From NCBI GenBank assembly GCA_003150225.1, contig QAND01000005.1, positions 33,928 through 97,927 on the forward strand: a stretch of 64,000 nucleotides of DNA, in the 5' to 3' direction. Every line of letters begins with the position of its first letter. Position 1 is the first letter of the stretch. The DNA is from Bacillota bacterium (GTDB lineage: Bacteria; Bacillota; Clostridia; Christensenellales; QAND01). A model generated the notes under the pieces. That model worked only from the letters and a program-made list of their open reading frames with translations, was not told the origin of the DNA and searched no databases. Below are positions 41,674 through 50,527 of the stretch, in pieces. A program made the position numbers and the translations under genes.

Positions 41674-42966
41674 CTATGCCAGCTCTCCCGTCAAGAGACG
41701 GAGTACAAACACCACCGTTAGACCGCCACCCGGCCGATTTTCCGCCCAAATCCGGCCTTTATGGGCCTCGATGATCTCCTTACAGATAGCAAGGCCCAAC
41801 CCCGCCACGCTGCGGCTTTCGTCGGAGGTATAAAGGGCTTCAAAAATGCGGTCCAGATTCTCCTCAGGAACCCCAACGCCATTGTCGGATACCGCCACAC
41901 GGACCCCGTCTGGAACCTGATCCACCGTCACCTTGATGAGGCGGTCCGCTCCCTTCATATGCTTAACGCTATTGCCGATGATGTTGCCGAACACCCGCCG
42001 CAGCTTGCTAATATCCACCCACAGGAGGGTTTCAGGACAATGGTCTTCCACTCGCAAAGCGATGCCCATGCCATCCAGCTCCTCCTGGTTGTCCACAATC
42101 ACCATGCGGCAAAGATCCGCAACCGCGACCTGTTGGCATCGCAGGGAGCCCTGCAGATGGCTGGAAAGATAGTCGTCAAACTCGTCGATGAGGTCGCGGA
42201 TAGCGAGAGAACGATCATAGATGGTATCGATATACCGCTCCTGCCGCTCAGGGCTTAGCCCTCCCCTGCGCAGTCGTTCCGTGTACCCCATCACCGAGGT
42301 AAGGGGCGTTTTGATATCATGGGAGATAGACGCGATGATCCTATCCTGCTTCTGCCGCTCCTGGTCAAGGCGTTCCGTCATATCCACAAAGGCGTTGTGA
42401 AGATTCCCAATCTCATCCGGCCGCTCCATCCGAAGCAGGCGGCTTCCCTTGCCATAGCCTGTAATGGCTTTCTGAAGCTGCTCGATGGGTTTGATATACA
42501 GAAGATAGATGATCACCATCATCACCGCTAGGATGATGGGAAGGGCCATCATCTCCCCCCAGAAGAGATATCGGATGGTGTTGGTCCCCTGTTTGCCCAC
42601 CGGTATGGGCCGGGCCACCTCCACAAAGTAGGTAACGCCTTCCAGTTCCACCGGGGCCATAGCGTTGATGGCGTATAAGCCCAGACCAAGGTCTCCCTCT
42701 TCTCCTGTTAGGGTTCTGCCATCCATATTCTTAATGCGGAGGATTAGATCCTCCTTGGTACAGCTTTCCATCACCGTCTGAAAGCTCTCCCCCGCTTCCA
42801 GCCTATCCGATATCTGGTGCGCCGTCTGGTTTAAGGACTGCTCCAGCGCCGTCTGATTGGAAGCGAGCTGCCTGGTAATAAAAATGTTGTAATAGCCCAC
42901 CAGCAGCAGGAGGTTCAAGCAGCAGGCCGTCACCACCGTAAGGGTGATCTTCCATCTAAGCTTCAT
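41674..42966 (-). CDS. Sensor histidine kinase
   Basis: 430 aa. Two membrane segments (about 9-28 and 142-162) flank an extracytoplasmic sensor of about 110 residues; HAMP-like region then follows (YIKPIEQLQKAITGYGKG). H-box SISHDIKTPLTSVMGYTERL, N-box GNIIGNSVKHM, G1 DNGVGVPEENLDRIFEALY and G2 GLGLAICKEIIEAH are intact. The start overlaps the response regulator stop by 11 bases. Resembles envelope-stress or VanS-like kinases only in layout. Confidence 0.92.
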   Translation of the reverse strand: MKLRWKITLTVVTACCLNLLLLVGYYNIFITRQLASNQTALEQSLNQTAHQISDRLEAGESFQTVMESCTKEDLILRIKNMDGRTLTGEEGDLGLGLYAINAMAPVELEGVTYFVEVARPIPVGKQGTNTIRYLFWGEMMALPIILAVMMVIIYLLYIKPIEQLQKAITGYGKGSRLLRMERPDEIGNLHNAFVDMTERLDQERQKQDRIIASISHDIKTPLTSVMGYTERLRRGGLSPERQERYIDTIYDRSLAIRDLIDEFDDYLSSHLQGSLRCQQVAVADLCRMVIVDNQEELDGMGIALRVEDHCPETLLWVDISKLRRVFGNIIGNSVKHMKGADRLIKVTVDQVPDGVRVAVSDNGVGVPEENLDRIFEALYTSDESRSVAGLGLAICKEIIEAHKGRIWAENRPGGGLTVVFVLRLLTGELA

Positions 42967-43657
42967 CCAAATCCTCCGTGGGTTTTACAAATTTATAGCC
43001 CACACCCCACACCGTTTTGATGTAACGGCTGTCGGGATCAATCTTCTTCCGCAGGTTCTTGATGTTGACCGTCACGGTGCGAATATCCCCATAATTCATC
43101 CCCCAGACCCCGTTGAAGATCTGTTCCCGGGTCAGCACATTGCCCTGGTTCCGCATAAAGTATTCCAATAGTTGAAACTCCCGGGGGGTCAGTTCCACCC
43201 GTTCCCCCTTCAAAAACACCTCATAGCTTTTGGCATATAGGCGGATGTCCCCCACCGCAAGGCAATCGGGCTCCTGATCCACATGGCTGCTGCGGTTTTC
43301 CCGCCGGAGATGCGCTTTTACCCGGGCCACCAGTTCCTCTACCACAAAAGGTTTGGCAATGTAATCGTCGGCCCCCATCTCCAGGCCCAGCAGGGTATCG
43401 ATGGTCTTGCTCTTGGCGGTTACAAAGATGATTGGGCAGGATACCACATCTCGGATCCTGCGGCACAGCTCCAGACCGTTCATCCGGGGCATCATGATGT
43501 CCAAAAGGATCAGGCTTACATCCGGGTTCTGCCGCACCGCTTCCTGGGCGGCAGCGCCGTCCCGGCAGAGGATCGTCTCATAGCCTTCGTCCGCGAGGGC
43601 ATCTGACACCAATTCTCCAATGGCGCGATCGTCATCCACGATGAGTATTTTTTCCAC
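42956..43657 (-). CDS. OmpR-family response regulator
   Basis: 233 aa from a GTG that gives MEKILIVDDD, the usual family start, behind GAGGG by 8 bases; in-frame ATGs at 43678 and 43687 are possible alternatives. Receiver domain with DDD (Asp pocket), LILLDIMMPRM (phosphorylated Asp) and a FVTAKS-type Thr-x-Lys; winged-helix DNA-binding domain ending YIKTVWGVGYKF. Partner of the kinase at 41674-42966. First gene of the three-gene unit RR, kinase, alarmone synthetase. Confidence 0.92.
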   Translation of the reverse strand: MEKILIVDDDRAIGELVSDALADEGYETILCRDGAAAQEAVRQNPDVSLILLDIMMPRMNGLELCRRIRDVVSCPIIFVTAKSKTIDTLLGLEMGADDYIAKPFVVEELVARVKAHLRRENRSSHVDQEPDCLAVGDIRLYAKSYEVFLKGERVELTPREFQLLEYFMRNQGNVLTREQIFNGVWGMNYGDIRTVTVNIKNLRKKIDPDSRYIKTVWGVGYKFVKPTEDLDEA

Positions 43658-43801
43658 AGTGGCTTCCCTCTTTTCCATAGGCTCCATTCCTTCCGGCTCC
43701 AGTATAACACAGCATTTCAGACCAATTCTAACGTCAGTATAAAATCAAAAAGTGATGGAGTAACCCACAACCCATGAAGAATTATGAAAGCTCCTTTCCT
43801 C

Positions 43802-43830
43802 TTGACATGCCGAGTTCCATTGGGTATGCT
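43802..43830 (+). promoter_or_regulatory. Promoter of the ABC-F gene
   Basis: TTGACA (43802-43807), a 17-base spacer and TATGCT (43825-43830). It gives a leader of about 210 bases before the ABC-F start. Confidence 0.75.
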
Positions 43831-43862
43831 GAAGCAAAACCATAGGAATTGGAGTTGAAAGC

Positions 43863-43883
43863 ATGTTCGATTGCGCTTGCTAA
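43863..43883 (+). CDS. Leader peptide of the ABC-F gene (6 codons)
   Basis: Reads MFDCAC followed by TAA. The ATG lies 8 bases behind GGAG (43851-43854), a proper ribosome site. Short uORFs of this sort precede antibiotic-resistance genes whose leader terminator is bypassed when a drug stalls the ribosome. It is assigned here from position and ribosome site only. Confidence 0.55.
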   Translation: MFDCAC

Positions 43884-43994
43884 CATGATACCCATCATGG
43901 GGCCCGGAGATCTCTTGGCCCGCCGGCAAGGAAATCGTCATGCTTTTTCCATTCGTATCATATAAACGCCCAGGGGCGTTTCCTAGGGGGATGC

Positions 43995-44031
43995 GGGACG
44001 CGGAAAACACGGTTTTCTTGCGTCCCTTTTT
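43995..44031 (+). terminator. Attenuator terminator upstream of the ABC-F gene
   Basis: GGGACGC (43995-44001) pairs with GCGTCCC (44020-44026), extended by AAAAC/GTTTT inside, then five T. It ends 18 bases before the ABC-F start. A second small hairpin, AAACGCC-CAG-GGGCGTTT, precedes it (43967-43984 region). Confidence 0.75.
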
Positions 44032-44049
44032 GTCGATAGGAGGTGCCCA

Positions 44050-45516
44050 ATGGCACAGATCCGCATATCCCATCTTACCTTTGCCTACCCAAGCAGCTAT
44101 GATGATATTTTTACCGACGTCTCCTTTTCCCTTGACACCGATTGGAAACTGGGATTCATCGGCCGTAACGGCCGGGGCAAAACCACCTTCTTGCAGCTTC
44201 TCATGGGACGGTATCCCTTTGAGGGCTCCATCACCTCACCGGTGGACTTCGCCTACTTTCCCTTTTTGGTAGAGCATCCCGAGGAGTGGACCCTCAGCAT
44301 AGCCCAGGATCTCCTGCCTTGTCTGGAAACCTGGGCTCTGTGCCGGGAACTCTCCCTTCTGGAGGTGGAAGAAGAGGTCCTCTACCGGCCCTTTTCCACC
44401 CTGAGCCAAGGGGAGCAGACCAAGGTGCTCCTGGCCCTTATGTTCTTGATGGAGGGCTGCTTTCTCCTGGTTGACGAACCCACCAACCATCTGGATCTCC
44501 ACGGCCGGGAGGTTGTCAGTCGTTATCTATCCCGGAAGCATGGCTTTATCCTGGTATCCCATGACCGGTCCTTTCTGGATGGCTGTGTGGACCATGTCCT
44601 CTCCCTCAACCGCACTGGACTGGAGGTACAGCAGGGAAACTTTTCCTCCTGGTGGAAAAACAAGGAATACCGGGACCAATTTGAACAGGGCGAACAGGAT
44701 CGGCTGCGGAAGGACATTGGCCGCCTGACCCGCGCCGCCGGCCGCACCGCTGGATGGTCCCACCGGATAGAGGCCAGCCGTACAGGCCAAGGCCCGGTAG
44801 ACCGAGGGTATATCGGCCATAAATCCGCCAAGATGATGAAACGAGCCAAGGCCATCGAACAACGACGGGAACGGGCAATAGCAGCAACCACCGACCTACT
44901 TCAGGATCTAGAGTCCGCCGAAGCCCTCAAGCTCTTTCCTCTCCGCTATCACAGCGCACGACTGGCGGAGTGCCAAGACGTCACAATCATGTATGGAGAA
45001 AGAGGGATAACCAATCCCCTGTGCGTTACCATCGCCCAAGGGGAACGGCTGGCCGTCACCGGACCCAACGGCGCGGGAAAGTCCAGTCTATTGCGCCTGC
45101 TTGCTGGGGAGGAAGTCCCTCATCGGGGAAGCCTTCGTCTGGGGAGCGGCCTAACGGTCTCCTATGTTCCCCAGGATCCCTCCTTTCTGCATGGAAACCT
45201 TCTGGAATATGCCCGGGAATGCGGGATAGATCAGAGCCTGTTTCTAACCATCCTACGAAAGCTGGATTTCAGCCGGAGCCAGTTTGAAAAGAATATGGAG
45301 AATTTTAGTGCAGGGCAAAAAAAGAAGGTGCTCATTGCCCGGAGCCTATGCGAAAAGGCCCACCTCTATCTTTGGGATGAGCCTTTGAATTACTTGGACG
45401 TATGGTCCCGCATGCAGGTGGAGGAGCTGCTTTTAGACAGCCAGCCCACCATGGTGTTTGTGGAGCATGACGCAGCCTTCTGCCAAAAGGTCGCCACTAA
45501 ACGATTAGCGCTCTAG
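44050..45516 (+). CDS. Lsa-type ABC-F ribosomal protection protein
   Basis: 488 aa. Two ABC cassettes in one chain, with no membrane segments. First: Walker A GRNGRGKTT (about 37-45), signature LSQGEQTKVLLAL, Walker B FLLVDEPTNHLDLHG. Interdomain linker about 185-270 (RLRKDIGRLTRAAGRTAGW, then GYIGHKSAKMMKRAKAIEQR). Second: GPNGAGKSS, FSAGQKKKVLIARS, LYLWDEPLNYLDVWSRMQ. The GHKSAKMMKRAKAIEQR and DEPLNYLDV blocks and the length match the Lsa group, which displaces lincosamides, streptogramin A and pleuromutilins from the ribosome. Resistance itself is inference. AGGAGGT precedes the ATG. Confidence 0.88.
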   Translation: MAQIRISHLTFAYPSSYDDIFTDVSFSLDTDWKLGFIGRNGRGKTTFLQLLMGRYPFEGSITSPVDFAYFPFLVEHPEEWTLSIAQDLLPCLETWALCRELSLLEVEEEVLYRPFSTLSQGEQTKVLLALMFLMEGCFLLVDEPTNHLDLHGREVVSRYLSRKHGFILVSHDRSFLDGCVDHVLSLNRTGLEVQQGNFSSWWKNKEYRDQFEQGEQDRLRKDIGRLTRAAGRTAGWSHRIEASRTGQGPVDRGYIGHKSAKMMKRAKAIEQRRERAIAATTDLLQDLESAEALKLFPLRYHSARLAECQDVTIMYGERGITNPLCVTIAQGERLAVTGPNGAGKSSLLRLLAGEEVPHRGSLRLGSGLTVSYVPQDPSFLHGNLLEYARECGIDQSLFLTILRKLDFSRSQFEKNMENFSAGQKKKVLIARSLCEKAHLYLWDEPLNYLDVWSRMQVEELLLDSQPTMVFVEHDAAFCQKVATKRLAL

Positions 45517-45603
45517 GCGCCGCTTCCGTTTCCGACGGCGGAATACCAAGCCGCGCATTGGCGCGCCTATGACAAAACCTTTTGAGAGCAAGGCCGATAT
45601 GGT

Positions 45604-47439
45604 TTACCCGTTGAGCAGTTCCATAAACTCCTCGCCGGAGATGGTCTCCTTCTCCAATAGATGCTTGGCCAGCAGATGGAGTTTTTCCTGATTGTCCTGA
45701 AGAATACGGGCAGCCTTGGCATGGGCCGATTTAATGATGGATAACACCTCGTCGTCGATTTTGGCCGCCGTCTCAGAGGAGCAGGTCAGGCTGGTATCCC
45801 CCGAAAGATAGGGGTTATTTACCGTTTCCAGAGCCATCATATCGAAGGCATCGCTCATCCCCAGCCGGGTTACCATGGCCCGGGCGATGCGGGTGGCCTC
45901 GGCAATGTCATTGCTGGCGCCGCTGGTAAAGGTGCCAAACACCAGTTCCTCCGCCGCCCGGCCCCCGGTCAGGGTAGCCACCTTGTTCACGGCCTCCTCC
46001 CGGGTCATGAGAACCTTTTCGTCCTCCTCCACCTGCATGGTATATCCCAGGGCTCCCGAGGTCCGGGGTACGATGGTGATCTTATGAACCGGCGCGGAAT
46101 CCGTCTGCTTGGCTGCTACCAGGGCATGGCCGATTTCATGATAGGCTACGATCTCCTTTTCGCGGCCGGAGATCACCGCGCCCTTGCGCTGGTATCCCGC
46201 AATGACCACCTCTACGCTCTCTTCCAAGTCTTCCTGTGCCACGGCGTGCCGGCCGCAGCGCACAGCCCGGAGAGCAGCCTCGTTGATGATGTTGCTAAGC
46301 TCCGCCCCCGAAGCCCCGGCGGTGGCCCGGGCAATGGCTCGAAGATCCACAGCGCTCTCCATCCGCACCTTTTTGGCATGAACCTTCAAGATGGCCTCCC
46401 GTCCAGCCAAATCCGGAAGCTCCACCGGGATGCGACGGTCAAACCGCCCCGGCCGCAGAAGAGCCTTGTCCAGCACCTCCGGCCGGTTGGTAGACGCAAG
46501 AATTACCACGCCCTTTTTCCCGTCGAAGCCATCCATCTCGGTAAGGAGCTGGTTTAGGGTCTGTTCCCGCTCATCGTTCCCCCCTGGCATCCCGGTATCC
46601 CGCCGTTTGCCAATGGTATCGATCTCATCGATAAAGATGATACAGGGCGCCTTTTCGTTGGCCTCTCGAAATAGATCCCGTACCTTGGCGGCGCCCATTC
46701 CCACAAACATCTCCACAAACTCCGAACCGGAAATAGAGAAAAAGGGGACTTGGGCCTCCCCCGCCACCGCCTGGGCCAAAAGGGTCTTACCGGTGCCGGG
46801 AGGGCCCACCAAAAGAGCGCCTTTGGGCATACTAGCGCCGATCTCCTGGTACTTCTGGGGATTATGGAGGAAATCCACAATCTCCTGAAGGGCTTCTTTG
46901 GCTTCATCCTCCCCCGCCACATCGGCAAACGTCTTTCCGGCGGTATCCTTTACATATATTTTTGCGTTGCTCTTCCCCAGGTTCAGGGCATTTGGCATAT
47001 TGCCTCCGCCCATCCGCTTCATCATGGAACGCATCATCAGCTGACCCAGGAAAGCGAAAAGAGCAATGGGAAGCACCCAGGACAAAAGGAAGCTCACCAG
47101 CGGGGAGTTCTCCTTGGGAATCACTCTGCCAAATTCGATCTCGGCCTGATTCAGACGCTCCACCAACCCTGGATCGTCCATGATGCCCGTCACATAGGCT
47201 ACATCGTTGCCGGTATCCCGGGTGAGGTAGGCAATCTGGTTTTCCTGAATCTCCACCTGGGTCACTTGGCCGGCTTCCACCTGATCCAAGAAGGTGTTGT
47301 AGCCTACCTCTTCCACCTTCTGCCCTCCCAGGAAGGGAAACACCAGGGCGTTGAGCAATAGCACCAGGATCAGTACAATACAGTAATAATATAAAAGGGA
47401 TTTCTTGGGATTTTTAGGATTCTGTTGTTCGATGGGCAT
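45604..47439 (-). CDS. ftsH: ATP-dependent zinc metalloprotease FtsH
   Basis: 611 aa from [10 protein letters not shown], behind AAGGGGG; an upstream Met lies at the edge of that site. Membrane AAA+ protease for quality control of membrane and regulatory proteins. Two membrane segments (about 19-41 and 106-127) around an extracytoplasmic loop. AAA module: Walker A GPPGTGKT, Walker [15 protein letters not shown] region [20 protein letters not shown]. Protease zinc site [10 protein letters not shown] (HExxH) and a downstream Asp in [14 protein letters not shown] region. Single-gene unit on the minus strand. Confidence 0.96.
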   Translation of the reverse strand: MPIEQQNPKNPKKSLLYYYCIVLILVLLLNALVFPFLGGQKVEEVGYNTFLDQVEAGQVTQVEIQENQIAYLTRDTGNDVAYVTGIMDDPGLVERLNQAEIEFGRVIPKENSPLVSFLLSWVLPIALFAFLGQLMMRSMMKRMGGGNMPNALNLGKSNAKIYVKDTAGKTFADVAGEDEAKEALQEIVDFLHNPQKYQEIGASMPKGALLVGPPGTGKTLLAQAVAGEAQVPFFSISGSEFVEMFVGMGAAKVRDLFREANEKAPCIIFIDEIDTIGKRRDTGMPGGNDEREQTLNQLLTEMDGFDGKKGVVILASTNRPEVLDKALLRPGRFDRRIPVELPDLAGREAILKVHAKKVRMESAVDLRAIARATAGASGAELSNIINEAALRAVRCGRHAVAQEDLEESVEVVIAGYQRKGAVISGREKEIVAYHEIGHALVAAKQTDSAPVHKITIVPRTSGALGYTMQVEEDEKVLMTREEAVNKVATLTGGRAAEELVFGTFTSGASNDIAEATRIARAMVTRLGMSDAFDMMALETVNNPYLSGDTSLTCSSETAAKIDDEVLSIIKSAHAKAARILQDNQEKLHLLAKHLLEKETISGEEFMELLNG

Positions 47440-47557
47440 GGAACCCCCTTCTTTCTTCATTGGTTTCCAGTGTATCTTTATTTTATCTGTCGTCTATGAA
47501 CCAATCCCGAAAATATTATAAAGAATCATAAATTTTTGAATCTATAAAATTCATATG

Positions 47558-47585
47558 AAAAAGGACGGCGCATAGCCGTCCTTTT
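47558..47585 (-). terminator. Terminator of the pepC gene
   Basis: AAAAAGGACGGC-GCATA-GCCGTCCTTTT, 16 bases past the pepC stop on the minus strand. Confidence 0.85.
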
Positions 47586-47601
47586 CTGCCGTTTAAACGG
47601 A

Positions 47602-48945
47602 TTACCGCATCCAAGCCAGGGCGCCCATGGGATCCCAGGGCGGCAGAGGGATGGGCTCGCTTTCATAGGCGGAAAGCTCTTCCTGGCTCAGATACTTCTT
47701 GTGTACCACCACCTGATAGGTGAACTGAGAAAACCAATCATCCGACATGATATAGACCCCCTTCTCCCCGGACTTGGCGCCCCAGCTGTTCTCCACCCGC
47801 CAACGGTCCGGCACGCCGTCTTCGGTTAAGTTCACCCCGGTAAATACCATGGCGTGGGTCATCAGGCTCTCACCATAATCTAAACGCTGGGCCTTGGTCA
47901 TGGGGAACCGAGTGGAAAACAGGTTTTCAAGAGCGAAGCCGTCAAGGTCCATAGCCCCTGTGGTGCGGTTTAGCCACTGGCCCACATCGCATCCAAACCA
48001 AACCGCATGGCCGTCCTGCATCTGGGCAATGGCCAAGCGCTTTAAACCCTCCACCGGAAGGTTCAGATACCGGACAGGCGCGCCATCCACAGCACTGCCC
48101 AGGTAGGTGACGGTGTAACTTCTGCCGTAGGGCTTATCGGCTGTAGGCGCATTGATAACGCTGACATAGTCCGACAGCTCCCAGCCCACATACTCCCGGT
48201 AGAAATCCTGGGGCGTGATGGGCCCAATGCGCAGGAACTTGTTATCCTTGTCCCGGGTCTCATAGACAAAGGTCTCCGGAGGCTTGCCCAAAGCCACGCA
48301 CAGCATATGGTAGATGGTATACAGCATTTCCTCCTTCATTCCCCGGAGCTCCCCCAGCGGCGCGCCGGCGCCATGTGCTTCCCGGAGGGTGCAGGCAAAT
48401 CCCCGGAGTTTTAAGGTCAGGTAACGGTTCAGTTCCGCCGTAGCTGAGGAGGAAAAGGACTCGGGCATAGCATCCTTTGGCACCACGCCGTACTTCCTTA
48501 CCAATCCGGCAAACATATCCCACTGTCCACCATCCTGAACGGGGGCGGACAGCAAGTGGGATATCAGCCGGCCGGACAGGGGTTCATCAAGGGTGGAAAG
48601 AATGCTCTCTAAAAAATAATTGGCCTTCTCCAGCTTGTCATAGAACAGCGGATAGCTCTGGGATAGCTCCATGGTCTTGAGGTTCAGCTTCTGCATCACT
48701 TCCAGCCGCATGGTATTAAGGGCAGCAAACATCCAACAGCGGCCTGACCGCTTCTGGTCCGTCACCTCTCCCGCCTCCAGCTGAAGGGAAAAATCGTACC
48801 GCATGCGCCGGGCTCCAGCGTAGTCCGTAGCGGCAGCGCTGATCCCATTCTTAACGGCGGCGTTCATGGCAACCTGGGCAACCTGGTTTTCATCAAACCG
48901 GGCGGAAAATCCTGTTAATAGCTCAGATGTGATCGCAACTTCCAT
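47602..48945 (-). CDS. pepC: C1B aminopeptidase / bleomycin hydrolase
   Basis: 447 aa from MEVAITSELL, 9 bases behind AGGGGG. A cytosolic papain-like aminopeptidase. Active-site residues: Gln and Cys in DQKRSGRCWMFAALN (about 72-86), His in MTHAMVFTGV and Asn in VENSWGAKSGEKGVYIMSDDWF near the end. The family usually forms hexamers in which the C-terminal residues enter the active site; the final LAWMR is not of the usual Lys/Ala form. Likely releases amino acids from peptides. Divergent from the symporter gene. Confidence 0.93.
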   Translation of the reverse strand: MEVAITSELLTGFSARFDENQVAQVAMNAAVKNGISAAATDYAGARRMRYDFSLQLEAGEVTDQKRSGRCWMFAALNTMRLEVMQKLNLKTMELSQSYPLFYDKLEKANYFLESILSTLDEPLSGRLISHLLSAPVQDGGQWDMFAGLVRKYGVVPKDAMPESFSSSATAELNRYLTLKLRGFACTLREAHGAGAPLGELRGMKEEMLYTIYHMLCVALGKPPETFVYETRDKDNKFLRIGPITPQDFYREYVGWELSDYVSVINAPTADKPYGRSYTVTYLGSAVDGAPVRYLNLPVEGLKRLAIAQMQDGHAVWFGCDVGQWLNRTTGAMDLDGFALENLFSTRFPMTKAQRLDYGESLMTHAMVFTGVNLTEDGVPDRWRVENSWGAKSGEKGVYIMSDDWFSQFTYQVVVHKKYLSQEELSAYESEPIPLPPWDPMGALAWMR

Positions 48946-49072
48946 ACCGTTCATCCCCCTAGTCATTTCGATATTCCGATTATACCACCAGGCACTCGTC
49001 CCCTACAATCCCGGCCCGCTGCATGTTTTATCCGGGAAAGGCATATGTACTCATAGAACAAGGAGGGCCCAC

Positions 49073-50497
49073 ATGGAGCAGTTTCTAACCACTCTGGATT
49101 CGGCGAATCGCGCCGTCAACAATTTTGTATGGGGGCCGCCCATGTTGATCCTGCTTCTAGGAGCCGGCGTCTATCTAACCCTGCGCACCCGGTTCTTTCA
49201 GCTGTCCAGGATGGGGCTATGGTTTAAAAGCACCCTTTTTGCCCTATTTTGCAACAAAGAGGTACGGGATGGAAGTGATCCCGGCTCCATTAGCCAATTT
49301 CAAAGCTTTACCACCGCCCTCGCCGGCACTATGGGCACCGGCAATATCGTGGGAGTCGCTACCGCTCTTACTGCCGGAGGGCCAGGAGCCATCTTCTGGA
49401 TGTGGGTCTCCGCTTTATTCGGCATGATGACCAAGTACGCCGAAATCGTGCTTGGCATCCTCTTCCGGCGGCGGGGGAAAAACGGTCAATGGAAGGGCGG
49501 CCCCATGGCCTATCTTGAAAAGGGGCTTCACTGCAAACCCCTGGCGGTTCTTTTTGCTCTTTTCGCCAGCTTGGCCTCCTTTGGCATAGGGAATATGACC
49601 CAGGGCAACGGCATCGCCGACGCCATTCACCGCAGCTTTCCAGTGATCCCCAAATGGGCGGTAGCGGCAGCCGTCATGGCCCTTACCGCCCTCTGCATTT
49701 TAGGCGGCATCAAGCGGATAGCCAAGGTCACCGAAGGGCTCATCCCCCTTATGACGGTTTTATACCTGGCGGGTTCCCTGGCCATTCTGGTTCTGCACTT
49801 CCGCCTGATTCCCGCCGCGCTGGGGCTGATCCTGCGCGACGCCTTTTCCCTACAATCGGTGGGCGGTGGTGTAGGTGGATATGCCGTTCTGCGGGCCATC
49901 CGATACGGCACCGCCCGAGGAGTCTTCAGCAATGAAGCCGGCCTGGGCTCCTCGGTGATCGTCCACTCTGCCGCACAGGTCAAGGAGCCGGTGATCCAGG
50001 GCATGTGGGGCATCTTTGAGGTGTTTGCCGACACCATCGTTTCCTGCACCCTGACCGCCCTTTGCATCCTTACTACCGGAGTGCTTTCCACCGGACTTAC
50101 AGGAGCCTCTCTTGCTATGGCGGCCTTTTCCAGGGTATTCGGCTCCTGGGGGGAGCTGTTCATCACCATCTCCATCACGCTCTTTGCCTTCTCCACCATT
50201 TTGGGATGGAGCTATTATGGAGAGCAAACGGTGGAATATCTTCTGGGGCCTCGGGCCATCCCCGGCTATAAGCTTCTCTATATCCTGCTGGCTGGAGTGG
50301 GCTGCGTAGCTTCCTTAGAGTTGGTCTGGGACATCTCCGATACCATGAATGGCCTCATGGCTCTACCCAACCTCATCGGGGTTCTGGGACTCAGCGGCAT
50401 GGTGGTTCGGGCCACAAAAGACTTTCTTTCCCGACGTGACAAGGGCCAATACCGGGAACTGGCCCGTACCTATCGGGATTTTATTAAAAAGCGGTGA
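49073..50497 (+). CDS. Sodium/alanine symporter (AGCS family)
   Basis: 474 aa with about ten membrane segments. N-terminal LDSANRAVNNFVWGPPMLILLLGAGVYLTLRTRFFQ and GTMGTGNIVGVATALTAGGPGAIFWMW are the AGCS signature; further NEAGLGSSVIVHSAA. Imports alanine or glycine with Na+. The start MEQFLTT follows AGGAGGGCCCAC. It may supply amino acids released by the divergent pepC gene. Its last codons form half of a large palindrome. Confidence 0.94.
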   Translation: MEQFLTTLDSANRAVNNFVWGPPMLILLLGAGVYLTLRTRFFQLSRMGLWFKSTLFALFCNKEVRDGSDPGSISQFQSFTTALAGTMGTGNIVGVATALTAGGPGAIFWMWVSALFGMMTKYAEIVLGILFRRRGKNGQWKGGPMAYLEKGLHCKPLAVLFALFASLASFGIGNMTQGNGIADAIHRSFPVIPKWAVAAAVMALTALCILGGIKRIAKVTEGLIPLMTVLYLAGSLAILVLHFRLIPAALGLILRDAFSLQSVGGGVGGYAVLRAIRYGTARGVFSNEAGLGSSVIVHSAAQVKEPVIQGMWGIFEVFADTIVSCTLTALCILTTGVLSTGLTGASLAMAAFSRVFGSWGELFITISITLFAFSTILGWSYYGEQTVEYLLGPRAIPGYKLLYILLAGVGCVASLELVWDISDTMNGLMALPNLIGVLGLSGMVVRATKDFLSRRDKGQYRELARTYRDFIKKR

Positions 50498-50522
50498 GGA
50501 ATTCCTCACCGCTTTTTAATAA
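50481..50522. terminator. 42-base perfect palindrome, bidirectional terminator
   Basis: Runs TTATTAAAAAGCGGTGAGGA and its exact complement around the centre at 50501/50502. The left half encodes the last residues and the TGA of the symporter. It also ends the exopolysaccharide genes reading from the right. Confidence 0.88.
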
Positions 50523-50527
50523 TTAAT

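Noticed and set aside
43940..44272. A 110-codon frame beginning MLFPFVSYK upstream of the ABC-F gene
   Set aside because: It runs through the attenuator and overlaps the ABC-F gene out of frame. Only its first codons could matter as a second leader peptide.
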